Source of the DNA: CAJPNN01 sp041844735
GTDB lineage: Bacteria > Bacillota > Clostridia > Peptostreptococcales > Anaerovoracaceae
Reading direction: 5' to 3'
NCBI GenBank assembly: GCA_041844735.1
Contig: JBGZBP010000008.1
Coordinates: 1-64,000, forward strand
Length of the DNA: 64,000 bases
Each line of letters begins with the position of its first letter. Positions within the stretch are counted from its first letter, which is position 1. The notes beneath the pieces are model-generated. The model worked only from the letters and a program-made list of their open reading frames with translations, was not told the DNA's origin and ran no database searches. This document shows positions 16,620 through 26,153 of this stretch, piece by piece. Made by a program: the position numbers and the translations under genes.

Positions 16620-17072
16620 ATGAAATGTCCGTATTGTCAATATGAAGATAGCAAGGTAATTGATACAAGACCCACGGAGGAAGGGCATGCTATTAGGAGA
16701 AGAAGAGAGTGTGAGAAATGTAACAGAAGGTTTACTACTTATGAAAAAGTCGATGATGTCAAGTTTATGGTAATCAAGAAGGATGGAAGACGTGAGCTTT
16801 TTGATAGAGATAAGATTTATAACGGCATAATGCGAGCGTGCGAGAAAAGACCGGTTCCTGCCGCAGAGATGGAGAAAATAGTTAATGAGATTGAGCGTGG
16901 GCTTAACAATATGATGGAAAAAGAAATTCAAAGTACCCTCATAGGAGAGGTTATACTTGAACATTTAAAGAAATTGGATGAGGTTGCATATGTAAGATTT
17001 GCATCGGTATACAGGGAATTTAAAGATGTTAATACTTTCATAGCGGAGATAGAAAAACTGCTTGGCAAGTAA
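16620..17072 (+). CDS. nrdR: Transcriptional repressor NrdR
   Basis: Represses ribonucleotide reductase genes in response to ATP/dATP. The 150-residue protein has the zinc ribbon (CPYC at residues 3-6, CEKC at about 31-34) and the ATP-cone domain (FMVIKKDGRRELFDRDKI onward). Strong GCAGGAGGTAA site before the ATG. It precedes cmk, another nucleotide-metabolism gene. Confidence 0.97.
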   Translation: MKCPYCQYEDSKVIDTRPTEEGHAIRRRRECEKCNRRFTTYEKVDDVKFMVIKKDGRRELFDRDKIYNGIMRACEKRPVPAAEMEKIVNEIERGLNNMMEKEIQSTLIGEVILEHLKKLDEVAYVRFASVYREFKDVNTFIAEIEKLLGK

Positions 17073-17090
17073 GAGAGGGGTGAAGCGGAA

Positions 17091-17765
17091 GTGCATAATA
17101 CCTATGTTGTTGCTATAGACGGTCCGTCAGGGGCGGGCAAGAGCACAATAGCGAAACTGTTAGCTAAAGAGCTTGATATTGCATATATTGATACAGGGGC
17201 GATGTATAGAGCATGTGCATTTTATATACTTGATAAGATGGGAAACAATGCAACGGACGAAGAGATTGTCGGATGTCTCGGAGATATTGATATAAAATTT
17301 GAGAATGAGAGAATTATTCTAAACGGCGAAGATATATCGGATAAGATTCGTACCGGTGAGGTGGCGGCTATGGCTTCAAGAGTTTCCGCCCTAGGTGAAG
17401 TAAGATCTCTCCTCGTTGATATGCAAAGAAAAATGGCGGACAGTATTAATGTCGTTATGGATGGCAGGGACATAGGCACGAATGTTTTTCCGCAGGCTGA
17501 ATATAAGATTTTTTTGACAGCATCTCTTGATGAGCGGGCAAACCGCAGGTATAAAGAGCTTATTGAAAGAGGAGAGAATGTCAGCAGAGAAAAGGTGAAG
17601 AGCGATATAGAGCAGAGGGATTATAATGATATGAATCGTACTATCAATCCTTTGAGAAAGTCTGAAGATGCTATTGAAGTAGATAGTACAGGAAAGGATA
17701 TAAAAAGCGTAGTTGATGATATCCTGAGACTCATAAAGGAAAATCAATCATTAAAAAGGAGATAA
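17091..17765 (+). CDS. cmk: Cytidylate kinase
   Basis: Phosphorylates CMP and dCMP. The 224-residue product has the P-loop GPSGAGKST (residues 10-18), DTGAMYRA, DGRDIGTNVFP and the lid-associated RDYNDMNR. The GTG start at 17091 follows AGAGGGGTGAAG. It lies 18 bases after nrdR and three bases before the DUF1015 gene. Confidence 0.96.
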   Translation: MHNTYVVAIDGPSGAGKSTIAKLLAKELDIAYIDTGAMYRACAFYILDKMGNNATDEEIVGCLGDIDIKFENERIILNGEDISDKIRTGEVAAMASRVSALGEVRSLLVDMQRKMADSINVVMDGRDIGTNVFPQAEYKIFLTASLDERANRRYKELIERGENVSREKVKSDIEQRDYNDMNRTINPLRKSEDAIEVDSTGKDIKSVVDDILRLIKENQSLKRR

Positions 17766-17768
17766 AAT

Positions 17769-19016
17769 ATGGCGACGATAAGACCGTTTAAGGGAATAAG
17801 ACCTGCAAAGGAATATGCTGAAAAGGTTATTTCATTACCGTATGATGTTATGAGCAGAAAAGAGGCAAAAGAATGGTGCGATGGTAATCCGTACAGTTTT
17901 TTACACATATGCAGATCAGAAATAGATTTGCCCGACAGCGTAGGAGCCTACGAACCCGAGGTTTATGAAAAAGCTAAAAGTAACATAGCAGGATATATTG
18001 AAAACAAGGTTTTTATGGTCGAGGAAAAACCGGTAATATATATATATAACCAAGTTATGGACGGCAGATCGCAGACAGGGATAGTGGCAACTGTCTCAAT
18101 AGATGAGTATTTGGATAATACTATAAAGAAACATGAATTGACCAGGGTGGAGAAAGAACTGGACAGGATAAACCACTTTTATGTGTGCAATGCAAATACG
18201 GAGCCTGTTTTCTTAACATATAGGGACAATCTTAAAGTAAGAAGCATAGTTGACGGGGTGGTCGGAAATAATGAGCCTGAATATGATATTACTACAGGTG
18301 ACGGTATAAGACACATGCTTTGGGTGCTTCCGGATGAATATGTGGATGTGCTTGTTGAGTTGTTTAAGGATATAGATGCTTTATATATTGCTGATGGGCA
18401 CCATAGGTCCGCCTCAGCTGCAAAAGTGGGAATTAAAAAGCGAGAAGAGAATAGGAGCTATACCGGAGATGAGGAGTTCAATTATTTCATGGCAGTAATT
18501 TTTCCGGATAAAGACTTGAAAATTTTTGATTATAATAGGGTAGTGAAAGATTTAAACGGCAATACAAAAGAAGAATTCATGGAAAAGATAAAAGATGCGG
18601 GATTCTCGGTAGAAAAAAATGGAAACACAAACAAACAGCCTACGGGAACGCATGAATTTTCAATGTTTTTAGATGATGAATGGTATACGCTTAAAGTTAA
18701 AGATGACAGTATTACGGATGTTGATGATCCTGTGAAGCTGTTGGATGTTTATATATTACAGGAAAGAATATTGGGTCCCGTTCTCGGAATTGAAGATCCG
18801 AGAACAGATAAAAGAATAGATTTTGTGGGAGGTATTAGAGGACTGAAAGAACTGGAAAAGAGGGTTAACGAAGACATGCAGGTAGCATTTGCGGTCTATC
18901 CGGTATCAACAGATGAACTTTTGGGAGTAGCGGATCAGGGAAAAATAATGCCGCCTAAGTCCACTTGGTTTGAACCTAAACTCGGAAGCGGATTGTTCTT
19001 GCATTCCTTGGATTAA
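17769..19016 (+). CDS. DUF1015 family protein
   Basis: A 415-residue protein with the DUF1015 opening IRPFKGIRP (residues 4-12) and the ADGHHRSASA motif near residue 211. The family is widespread in anaerobes and its biochemical activity has not been established to my knowledge. The conserved ADGHHR histidines suggest a catalytic or metal site. AAAGGAGATAAAAT precedes the ATG, just after cmk. Confidence 0.88.
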   Translation: MATIRPFKGIRPAKEYAEKVISLPYDVMSRKEAKEWCDGNPYSFLHICRSEIDLPDSVGAYEPEVYEKAKSNIAGYIENKVFMVEEKPVIYIYNQVMDGRSQTGIVATVSIDEYLDNTIKKHELTRVEKELDRINHFYVCNANTEPVFLTYRDNLKVRSIVDGVVGNNEPEYDITTGDGIRHMLWVLPDEYVDVLVELFKDIDALYIADGHHRSASAAKVGIKKREENRSYTGDEEFNYFMAVIFPDKDLKIFDYNRVVKDLNGNTKEEFMEKIKDAGFSVEKNGNTNKQPTGTHEFSMFLDDEWYTLKVKDDSITDVDDPVKLLDVYILQERILGPVLGIEDPRTDKRIDFVGGIRGLKELEKRVNEDMQVAFAVYPVSTDELLGVADQGKIMPPKSTWFEPKLGSGLFLHSLD

Positions 19017-19019
19017 CAA

Positions 19020-19568
19020 ATGAAAGACTATATAAAACTCTTTGCGGTTTTTGCGAAGATTGCGGTAACCACATTCGGTGGCGGATATGCAATGATGCCT
19101 ATATTGGTTAAAGAACTCGTGGAAAACAGAAAATGGAGTACGGTGGATGAGATATTGGATTACTATGCCGTAAGCCAGTGTACCCCCGGGATAATTGCGA
19201 TTAATGTGGCGACTTTTATAGGTCACAAAAGAAAAGGTTTACCGGGAGGTGTGGTAGCTACGCTGGGAGTTATCACACCGTCTCTTATTATTATGAGCAT
19301 AGCTGCGGGAGTAATTAACAGCAATATGGAAAATGAAAACATTGAGCATGTTTTCTCCGGAATCAGACTGGTTGCCATAGCCTTAATTTTGAATACGGTG
19401 ATTTTGCTTATCAGGAGAAATATGAGGGATGTTTTTTCAGTAATTGCTTTTTTGACAGCATTAGCTATTACGGTATTCTTGGGAGCATCACCTATACAGG
19501 TGGTCATAATGGCTGCTATTATGGGAATATTACATTCTCTTTTGGTGAAAAGGAGGATGAGTAAATGA
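19020..19568 (+). CDS. chrA: Chromate transporter family protein, first half
   Basis: A 182-residue ChrA-domain protein with the FGGGYAMMP motif (residues 20-28), CTPGIIAINVATFIG and about five membrane segments. In many Firmicutes ChrA is encoded as two single-domain proteins. The next gene is the second, beginning at the overlapping ATGA. The true substrate in a chromate-free habitat is unknown. Confidence 0.88.
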   Translation: MKDYIKLFAVFAKIAVTTFGGGYAMMPILVKELVENRKWSTVDEILDYYAVSQCTPGIIAINVATFIGHKRKGLPGGVVATLGVITPSLIIMSIAAGVINSNMENENIEHVFSGIRLVAIALILNTVILLIRRNMRDVFSVIAFLTALAITVFLGASPIQVVIMAAIMGILHSLLVKRRMSK

Positions 19569-20134
19569 TATATGTGGAGATATATTGGGAATTTTTCAAG
19601 ATAGGTCTTTTTGCTGTCGGAGGAGGGTTTGCAACACTGCCTTTTTTAGACAGGCTTGCCATACAAAGACCGGATTGGTATTCGCATGAACAGCTGGGAA
19701 ATATGTTGGCAATAGCAAATTCAGGACCGGGACCGGTAGGTGTTAATCTTGCTACGAATATAGGAAACACCGTGGGTTTTGTTTTTGGAGGGATAGTAGC
19801 AGTATTAGGATTGATTACGGCACCTGTGATTATTGTTACCGTCATATCCCGTGCGATAGAAAAGACGAAAGGAAACAGCCTTATAACGGGGGCAATGTCA
19901 GGACTGCGACCGGCAGTTACCGCATTGATAGTTTTTGCTATGTGGAGTATTATTACGGTTCAGTTTCCATTTATTACAGAGGGGTGTACCGCAGAAAATG
20001 TCGTTCGCTCAAAAAATCTTTGGAGTATGCTAATGATTTTAGGTGTGAATCTGGTAATGTTTAAAAAGAAAAATATTCCGATTGCATTATATATAGTTAC
20101 AGGAGGCTTGCTGGGATATTTACTGAAGTTGTAG
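19565..20134 (+). CDS. chrA: Chromate transporter family protein, second half
   Basis: A 189-residue ChrA-domain protein with VGGGFATLPFLDR (residues 18-30) and NSGPGPVGVNLATNIG. ATGA overlap with the first half implies co-translation and a heterodimer. About five membrane segments are visible. The gene ends the upstream transcription unit; a clear promoter for the mre block follows. Confidence 0.88.
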   Translation: MIYVEIYWEFFKIGLFAVGGGFATLPFLDRLAIQRPDWYSHEQLGNMLAIANSGPGPVGVNLATNIGNTVGFVFGGIVAVLGLITAPVIIVTVISRAIEKTKGNSLITGAMSGLRPAVTALIVFAMWSIITVQFPFITEGCTAENVVRSKNLWSMLMILGVNLVMFKKKNIPIALYIVTGGLLGYLLKL

Positions 20135-20169
20135 ATGTATGAAATTTTTTCAAAGATAAATACGAGTGC

Positions 20170-20198
20170 TTGAATTGTAAATGTTTAAATGCTAAAAT
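20170..20198 (+). promoter_or_regulatory. Promoter of the radC-mreBCD block
   Basis: TTGAAT (20170-20175), 17 bases, then an extended -10, TGC-TAAAAT (20193-20198). It lies about 50 bases before the radC GTG. Confidence 0.65.
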
Positions 20199-20248
20199 TA
20201 TTATTAATATACAACGGAATTTGTGTGACTTTAGGATAGGAGCCTGAA

Positions 20249-20947
20249 GTGAACAAAAGATATAAAAATGTATTTATAAAAAACTTGCCGACGGAGGAAA
20301 GACCTAGGGAAAAGTTAATTGATAGAGGGGTGGAACACCTGACAACCCAAGAGCTTGTAGCCATTATACTGGGAACCGGTACCAGAGATGTTTCAGCAAA
20401 GGGATTGGCGGAAAGAGTGATGTCTCACAGTGAGGACGGCTTGAGATATTTTCTTAACTGCATGCCCGAAGAGCTGACGGAAATACCGGGTATCGGAATG
20501 GCAAAGGCGTGCAATCTGATAGCTGCATTCGAACTTGGTAAAAGGATGGCCCTTGAGCAAAATTCCAAGAAAGACCCGATAACAGGGCCGAAAGAAGCAG
20601 CAGGATTCGTTATGGAGCAGATGCGTTATATAGCTCACGAAGAGTTTTGGATCTTGCTTTTGAAATCTGACGGCAGACCGATTTCTACAGAGAAAGTAAC
20701 ATCGGGTATTTTGGATGAAACGATAATACACCCTAGAGAAATATTCAATATAGCTATAAGGAAAAATGCAGCATCCATAATACTGTTCCACAATCATCCG
20801 AGCGGAAATCCCGAACCGAGTACTGCAGATATAAATGTAACTAAGCGGATGGTGAATGTAGGGAAATTGCTTGGAATAGAAATTAGGGATCATATAATTA
20901 TAGGGGATGGAGAGTTTGTCAGTTTGCGAGAGCGGCAGGAGTTTTAA
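20249..20947 (+). CDS. radC: RadC-family JAB/MPN protein
   Basis: The 232-residue protein has an N-terminal helix-hairpin-helix-like region (ELTEIPGIGMAKA) and the C-terminal JAMM metal-site motif HNHPSGNPEPSTAD near residues 180-193. It is named RadC historically, but the family's DNA repair role is doubtful and its activity is unknown. GTG start after AGGAG. Its place directly upstream of mreB is a common Firmicutes arrangement; maf, often found between them, is absent. Confidence 0.93.
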   Translation: MNKRYKNVFIKNLPTEERPREKLIDRGVEHLTTQELVAIILGTGTRDVSAKGLAERVMSHSEDGLRYFLNCMPEELTEIPGIGMAKACNLIAAFELGKRMALEQNSKKDPITGPKEAAGFVMEQMRYIAHEEFWILLLKSDGRPISTEKVTSGILDETIIHPREIFNIAIRKNAASIILFHNHPSGNPEPSTADINVTKRMVNVGKLLGIEIRDHIIIGDGEFVSLRERQEF

Positions 20948-20975
20948 ATAAAAAATTCTAGGGAGGAAACAAAAC

Positions 20976-22013
20976 ATGCTTTTTAGTAGGAACGACGTAG
21001 GTATAGACTTAGGGACAGCAAATACGCTTATTTATGTTAAAGGAAAAGGAGTGGTTGTAAATGAACCATCCGTTATTGCAGTAGATACAAAAAACAACAA
21101 GGTGGTAAATGTGGGATATGCTGCAAAAGAAATGATAGGAAAGGCACCGGCATATCTAAGTGTTGTAAGACCTTTACAGGACGGGGTTATTTCAGATTTT
21201 GATATGACCGCAAATATGCTTAAAGAATTTTTGAATAAAGTTGTACCGGAAAGAACATTGTTTTCTTCTCTAAGAGTAGTGGTAGGTGTACCGTCGGGCG
21301 TTACCGAAGTGGAAAAAAGAGCGGTTGAGGATGTAGTGAGGCAGATGGGTGCAAAGGAAGTTTATGTAATGGAAGAGCCGATGGCTGCGGCGATAGGAGC
21401 GGGGCTGCCTATAGACGGTTCCGAGGGATGCATGATTGCAGATATAGGAGGAGGAACATCGGATATTGCCGTTATAGCGCTTGGAGGAATTGTAACAAGT
21501 GTTTCTTTAAGGCATGCGGGCGATAAATTGAACGAAGCCATAATGAACTATATGAGGAAAAATTTCAACCTGATGATAGGTGAGAAAACTGCTGAAGATA
21601 TTAAAATAAATATAGGAGAAGTGTCTGTTGACGGTATAATGCCGGGTATTGAAAGGTTTGGTGCCAGGGGAAGAGATGTTTTGACGGGTCTGCCCAAAGT
21701 AGTGGATATATCCGGGCTTGATGCCAGACGTGCTCTTGACGAACCTGTAATGGTGATAGTGGACGCTATCAAGACAACACTTGAGAATACTCCGCCTGAG
21801 GTTGCGGCTGATATTGTGAGTAACGGTCTGGTGCTTTCAGGGGGCGGTGCTCTTATTAAAAACTTTGATAAGCTGATAACACAGCACACAGGATTGAGCG
21901 TTACTGTAGCGGAGAATGCGATAGAAGCGGTAGCGGAAGGCACAGGTAAAAGCCTTAAAAACATTGAAAAATTGCGTATATACACTGAGGGATCATCGGC
22001 AGGGAGATTATAA
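20976..22013 (+). CDS. mreB: Rod shape-determining protein MreB
   Basis: An actin-like ATPase filament that guides lateral cell-wall synthesis. The 345-residue protein shows GIDLGTANT (phosphate 1), ADIGGGTSDIAV (phosphate 2) and LSGGGALI (adenosine motif). AGGGAGGAAAC precedes the ATG. The stop overlaps the mreC start (TAATG). Confidence 0.97.
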   Translation: MLFSRNDVGIDLGTANTLIYVKGKGVVVNEPSVIAVDTKNNKVVNVGYAAKEMIGKAPAYLSVVRPLQDGVISDFDMTANMLKEFLNKVVPERTLFSSLRVVVGVPSGVTEVEKRAVEDVVRQMGAKEVYVMEEPMAAAIGAGLPIDGSEGCMIADIGGGTSDIAVIALGGIVTSVSLRHAGDKLNEAIMNYMRKNFNLMIGEKTAEDIKINIGEVSVDGIMPGIERFGARGRDVLTGLPKVVDISGLDARRALDEPVMVIVDAIKTTLENTPPEVAADIVSNGLVLSGGGALIKNFDKLITQHTGLSVTVAENAIEAVAEGTGKSLKNIEKLRIYTEGSSAGRL

Positions 22014-22828
22014 TGCATTGGTTTAAAAAACACAAAAAAATATCTGTTATGCTTGCCGTTATTATAGTACTTTTAGCGGTTTTTGCGGTGTCGGCGATTA
22101 AAGGTGGAGAACTGGGGATAGGAAACAGTATTTTATCAATAACGTCAAAAGTGCACAAGCCGGTATCGAATGCGGGAGATAGCGCAGGCGAATCAATTAC
22201 GGGTATTTTCAGGTTCAAAGCCATATCTAAAGAAAATCAGAAATTGAAAGAAGAAATTCAGATTCTTAAAGAAGATTTAATTAAGCAGAAGCTTAAAAAG
22301 AAAGATCTGAAAGATTTGAAGAAATTATCACAGGTGTTAAACTACAAGGAGATAACGAAGAGTTATTCTTTAGTTTCGGCAAATGTGGTGGCTATAAACG
22401 GATTCAGTTGGTTTAATATTTTTACAATAGATAGAGGAACATCGGATAATATTAAAAAAAATGACATAGTTGTATCCGGAGAAGGGCTGGTGGGCAGGAT
22501 TTTAAGTGCCGGAAAGGATACGGCGAAAGTGATCGGTATATCGGATGAATCTAACAATGTAAGTTTTATGGTGCTTAGAAATCCGGATTACCTGGGGGTG
22601 CTTCAAGGTGACGGAAAAGGCGGGCTTTCAGGATTTATGCTTGATGACAAGGCACAGGTAATAGAGGGTGATGAACTTGTGACGTCGGGAATGGGAGTAT
22701 ATCCTGCAGGAATTCCTGTCGGAAAAGTGGAATCTGTAAAAATGGACAGGAACACACTTTTGAAGACTGTTAAAATTTCACCGGCAGCCTCGTTCAGGAG
22801 CATTACAAAAGTGGTGGTGTTAACATGA
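22013..22828 (+). CDS. mreC: Rod shape-determining protein MreC
   Basis: The 271-residue protein has one N-terminal membrane helix (about residues 9-27), a coiled coil (about residues 75-110, rich in lysine, glutamate and leucine), then the periplasm-type beta domain with VSGEGLVGRI and SGMGVYPAGIPVGKV. It links MreB to the elongation synthase complex, including PBP2. It sits in the mreBCD order with overlapping genes. Confidence 0.95.
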   Translation: MHWFKKHKKISVMLAVIIVLLAVFAVSAIKGGELGIGNSILSITSKVHKPVSNAGDSAGESITGIFRFKAISKENQKLKEEIQILKEDLIKQKLKKKDLKDLKKLSQVLNYKEITKSYSLVSANVVAINGFSWFNIFTIDRGTSDNIKKNDIVVSGEGLVGRILSAGKDTAKVIGISDESNNVSFMVLRNPDYLGVLQGDGKGGLSGFMLDDKAQVIEGDELVTSGMGVYPAGIPVGKVESVKMDRNTLLKTVKISPAASFRSITKVVVLT

Positions 22829-23358
22829 AGTATAAATTCGCAATTCCGGTTTATCTTATATCATTTATTATAGAAACGACCATAATGCCGCATATGAGAA
22901 TATTTGACATGACTGCAAATTTGACATTGGCGGTTACTGTGGTATTCGTTTATCTTTATGACAGCATGGCGGGCATAGTCTTAGGAACCGCATTCACATT
23001 TTTGAGAGATATTATTGCAGAACCTGTTGTAGGTATAGGGGCAATATGTACTTTCGCTGTTGCGATTTTAGTATATATATTTAGAGTTTATTTTAATAAG
23101 GAAAATTTTATTGCCATGCTGCTTTTTTCAGCATGCAGCACATTTGTATACAGCTTGATGTACTGGGTATTCGTTAGAATAGCGGGATATTCAAGTGGTA
23201 TTTTGTATTTGCTCGGGAAATTGCCGTTGATGATAATACTTAATACCGCAGTGGTGACAATTATATATTTGATACTGATCAAGAGGGTCACAAGGTATAA
23301 GAGGGATGACAAATACACAGGAGGATATTCTCCTTATAGGATAATGCTAAAAAAATAA
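22825..23358 (+). CDS. mreD: Rod shape-determining protein MreD
   Basis: A 177-residue protein with about five hydrophobic segments, the third member of mreBCD. Sequence motifs are few in this family, so the call rests on size, hydrophobicity and the ATGA overlap with mreC. It is followed within 14 bases by the PBP2 gene. Confidence 0.9.
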   Translation: MKYKFAIPVYLISFIIETTIMPHMRIFDMTANLTLAVTVVFVYLYDSMAGIVLGTAFTFLRDIIAEPVVGIGAICTFAVAILVYIFRVYFNKENFIAMLLFSACSTFVYSLMYWVFVRIAGYSSGILYLLGKLPLMIILNTAVVTIIYLILIKRVTRYKRDDKYTGGYSPYRIMLKK

Positions 23359-23371
23359 TAAAGGGAAAAAT

Positions 23372-26140
23372 ATGGATAATCCGGATAAAAGAGCAAAACA
23401 GCTATTCATTGTTTTTGTAGCGTTGATAGTTTTAATGGCGGGAAGACTGGGAATGTTGACAGTTTTTGAAAATAATTACTGGGAAACCATGTCTGAGAAC
23501 CTTAGTGTTAAGAATATAATAACACCGGCTCCAAGGGGAGAGATAAGAGACAGGCGAGGAAGATTGGTTGCAGGTAACCTTGCCAGTTTTGACGTACAAA
23601 TGAGCTCGGGAGACAGGGAGAATAGCGAAGTTAATAAAATAGTATTGACAACAGTAAAAATTCTTGAAGCCAACGGTGATTCATACATAGACAACTTGCC
23701 TATAGTGATTTCAAACGGAAAATTTGCATATAAGTATGATGAGGAAATCAAGCAGTGGCTTATTTCTCAGGATATGTCGGTGAATTATACGGCAAGACAG
23801 GCATTTGACGAGCTTAGAGGAAGATTCGAGATTGACAACAGTGTATCGGATTTTGAGGCACAAAGTATATTACAGACCAAGTATAATGTGTTTCCGCCGA
23901 TTTCAGTAAGGAGCATGGAGTTTACCAAAGAGCTTGAAAAGCAGAGATTTTTGGGGAAATATCATCTTGATAAAAAAACAATAGGAAAAAATTTGACAGC
24001 GAGGCAGGCATTTTTTTCATTGAAAGAGCATTTTGAAATACCTGAGGAATATGATGATGAATTAAGCAGAAAGATAATGGTAATCAGAAACGAAACATTG
24101 GTAGGATTTCTGAACTATATGCCGGCAACTATAGCCAAAAGAATAAGCAGCAAAAGTGTTGTCGAATTGAAAGAAAACAGCGAATTGATACAGGGTGTCA
24201 GAGTCGTTTCCGAAGCTAAAAGGTTTTACCCTTATGGAGAAATCGGAGCTCATGCTATAGGGTATCTCGGTCAGATATCTGAGAGTCAGAGAAATGAATA
24301 TGTCAATAAAAAGCATTACGACCCGAACCAATTGATAGGTAAAGACGGTCTGGAGAGAACATATGAAAGCACACTTAAGGGAAAAGACGGTGTAAAAAAG
24401 CTTCAGGTGAATGCATCCGGCAGGTTAGTCAGAGTACTCAGCGAGACGAAGCCGAGGAAAGGCAAAGATATATACATGACAATAGATATGGAACTCGAAA
24501 AAACCATGGTTGAGGCTTTGAACAATACTGTTAAGGCAATCAGATCGGGAACCGTTTTTCCTAGTGAATATGGAGCATACAAGATGAAGCAGGCGGCAAA
24601 TGCCAATGTTGCTGCCGCTGTGGCTATAGACCCGAAGACCGGAGAAGTTCTGGCTATGGCATCCACACCGGCGTTTGATCCCAACTTATTTTCAGAAGGG
24701 ATATCGGCAGATGTTTGGAAGAGTTTGCAGCCGGAGAATGACAGAGATTTGCTTGCTCCAAGACCTTTATTCAATGTTGCTACAATGACGGCTGTACAGC
24801 CGGGATCGACATTTAAGCCGGTAACTGCTACGGCGGCTCTTGAAAGCGGGCTGTCTCCGGAAAGAAAACTGTATGATGACGGAGCCGTTAAGATGGGAGG
24901 ACGCTCTTTCGGATGTTGGCTTTGGAACACGAAACATGCTAAGCATGGATCTATTAATGTTTCACAGGCACTGGAAGTTTCATGCAATTACTTTTTTTAT
25001 GATCTTGTGGCAAATAAGGATTTTGCAAAAAACAGTTTTCTGGGACTTAACAAAGATATGGGCGTAAAGAAGGTAACCGAATATGCAAAGCAATATGGGC
25101 TTGGTGAATCTACAGGGATAGAGATACCTGAAGTGGTGACATCGGTTCCTACAGAGGAGCAGAAAAAAAATTCAATTAAGACCATATTGAAAAATACGTT
25201 ATATAGTAAAGGTGAATTGTATTTCGGAGAAAAAACTTTTAAAAATTCCAAGTTAATGGATAAAAAAGTTGCGTATATCTTAGGATGGATGGAAGAAAAT
25301 CCTACATTTAAAGAGGTATATGAAAGGTTGAAGAGAATAGGTGTTAAGGAGAAGTACCTTGGGGAACTGGCAAGATATGTGAAATATGATTGCTTCACTC
25401 AAGCGAAATGGACTTTGGGAGACTCGCTTAATATAGCTATCGGCCAGGGCGATAATTCTTTTACACCGATTCAAATGGCCAATTATGCAGCGACGATTGC
25501 AAACAAGGGAGAAAGATACAAGGTAACGCTTGTTAAGGATATACAGGGTGAAAGAACAACCGTACCTAAAGTTACAGGAAAAGTTGATGTCAAAAATGAT
25601 AAGACTTATGATGCTGTCACAAAAGGTATGATAGCTGTAGGAAAAGGATCGAAAGGAAGCTTAAAGGGCGTGTTCGGACATTTTCCTATGAAAGTAATAT
25701 GTAAGACAGGAACAGCTCAAAAATCAGGAAGAATACCTGTAAAAAATGAAGTCGAATATGTTAAGAAGAATCTTGGAAAGATAGCTCCGAAGTTATCTTG
25801 GGCTCAGATAGATAAAAAGATGAAAGAACTCATGAAAGAGAAGCCGACGGTCTACAGAACGGAAAATTCCGCTGTAAGACAGGCTATAATAACATTGAGT
25901 GACGGTAAGGTGACAGCGGAACAGATAGACGCCTACAAGGGAACATATGATTCGTTTGCATGGGTAATAGCTGCCGCTCCGGCAGATGATCCGAAAATAG
26001 CGGTGGCAGTACTGGTATTTCAAGGCGGTACGGCGGCAAATGCAGGTCCATGTGCGAGAGAAATTATAGGAAAATACTTCGCATTAAACAGCGGTGAAAA
26101 TTATACGAATTTTTCTATTATGAACAAGTCGACTAATTAG
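23372..26140 (+). CDS. mrdA: Penicillin-binding protein 2 (elongasome transpeptidase), unusually long
   Basis: A class B PBP that cross-links peptidoglycan during elongation. Features: one N-terminal membrane helix (about residues 9-28), a dimerisation domain (RGEIRDRRGRLVAGN), and a transpeptidase domain with Ser479 in STFK, SCN at 537-539 and KTG at 778-780. At 922 residues it is longer than typical PBP2. The extra length lies in the N-terminal pedestal, in a lysine-rich insertion of roughly 80 residues between SCN and KTG, and in another of about 80 residues just after KTG. The frame is continuous and uninterrupted. It follows mreD directly. Confidence 0.94.
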   Translation: MDNPDKRAKQLFIVFVALIVLMAGRLGMLTVFENNYWETMSENLSVKNIITPAPRGEIRDRRGRLVAGNLASFDVQMSSGDRENSEVNKIVLTTVKILEANGDSYIDNLPIVISNGKFAYKYDEEIKQWLISQDMSVNYTARQAFDELRGRFEIDNSVSDFEAQSILQTKYNVFPPISVRSMEFTKELEKQRFLGKYHLDKKTIGKNLTARQAFFSLKEHFEIPEEYDDELSRKIMVIRNETLVGFLNYMPATIAKRISSKSVVELKENSELIQGVRVVSEAKRFYPYGEIGAHAIGYLGQISESQRNEYVNKKHYDPNQLIGKDGLERTYESTLKGKDGVKKLQVNASGRLVRVLSETKPRKGKDIYMTIDMELEKTMVEALNNTVKAIRSGTVFPSEYGAYKMKQAANANVAAAVAIDPKTGEVLAMASTPAFDPNLFSEGISADVWKSLQPENDRDLLAPRPLFNVATMTAVQPGSTFKPVTATAALESGLSPERKLYDDGAVKMGGRSFGCWLWNTKHAKHGSINVSQALEVSCNYFFYDLVANKDFAKNSFLGLNKDMGVKKVTEYAKQYGLGESTGIEIPEVVTSVPTEEQKKNSIKTILKNTLYSKGELYFGEKTFKNSKLMDKKVAYILGWMEENPTFKEVYERLKRIGVKEKYLGELARYVKYDCFTQAKWTLGDSLNIAIGQGDNSFTPIQMANYAATIANKGERYKVTLVKDIQGERTTVPKVTGKVDVKNDKTYDAVTKGMIAVGKGSKGSLKGVFGHFPMKVICKTGTAQKSGRIPVKNEVEYVKKNLGKIAPKLSWAQIDKKMKELMKEKPTVYRTENSAVRQAIITLSDGKVTAEQIDAYKGTYDSFAWVIAAAPADDPKIAVAVLVFQGGTAANAGPCAREIIGKYFALNSGENYTNFSIMNKSTN

Positions 26141-26153
26141 TATGGAGGAAGAA

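Noticed and set aside
16242..16964. Minus-strand frame of 240 codons
   Set aside because: It spans two plus-strand genes (GHL10 protein and nrdR) antisense, with no signal for expression.
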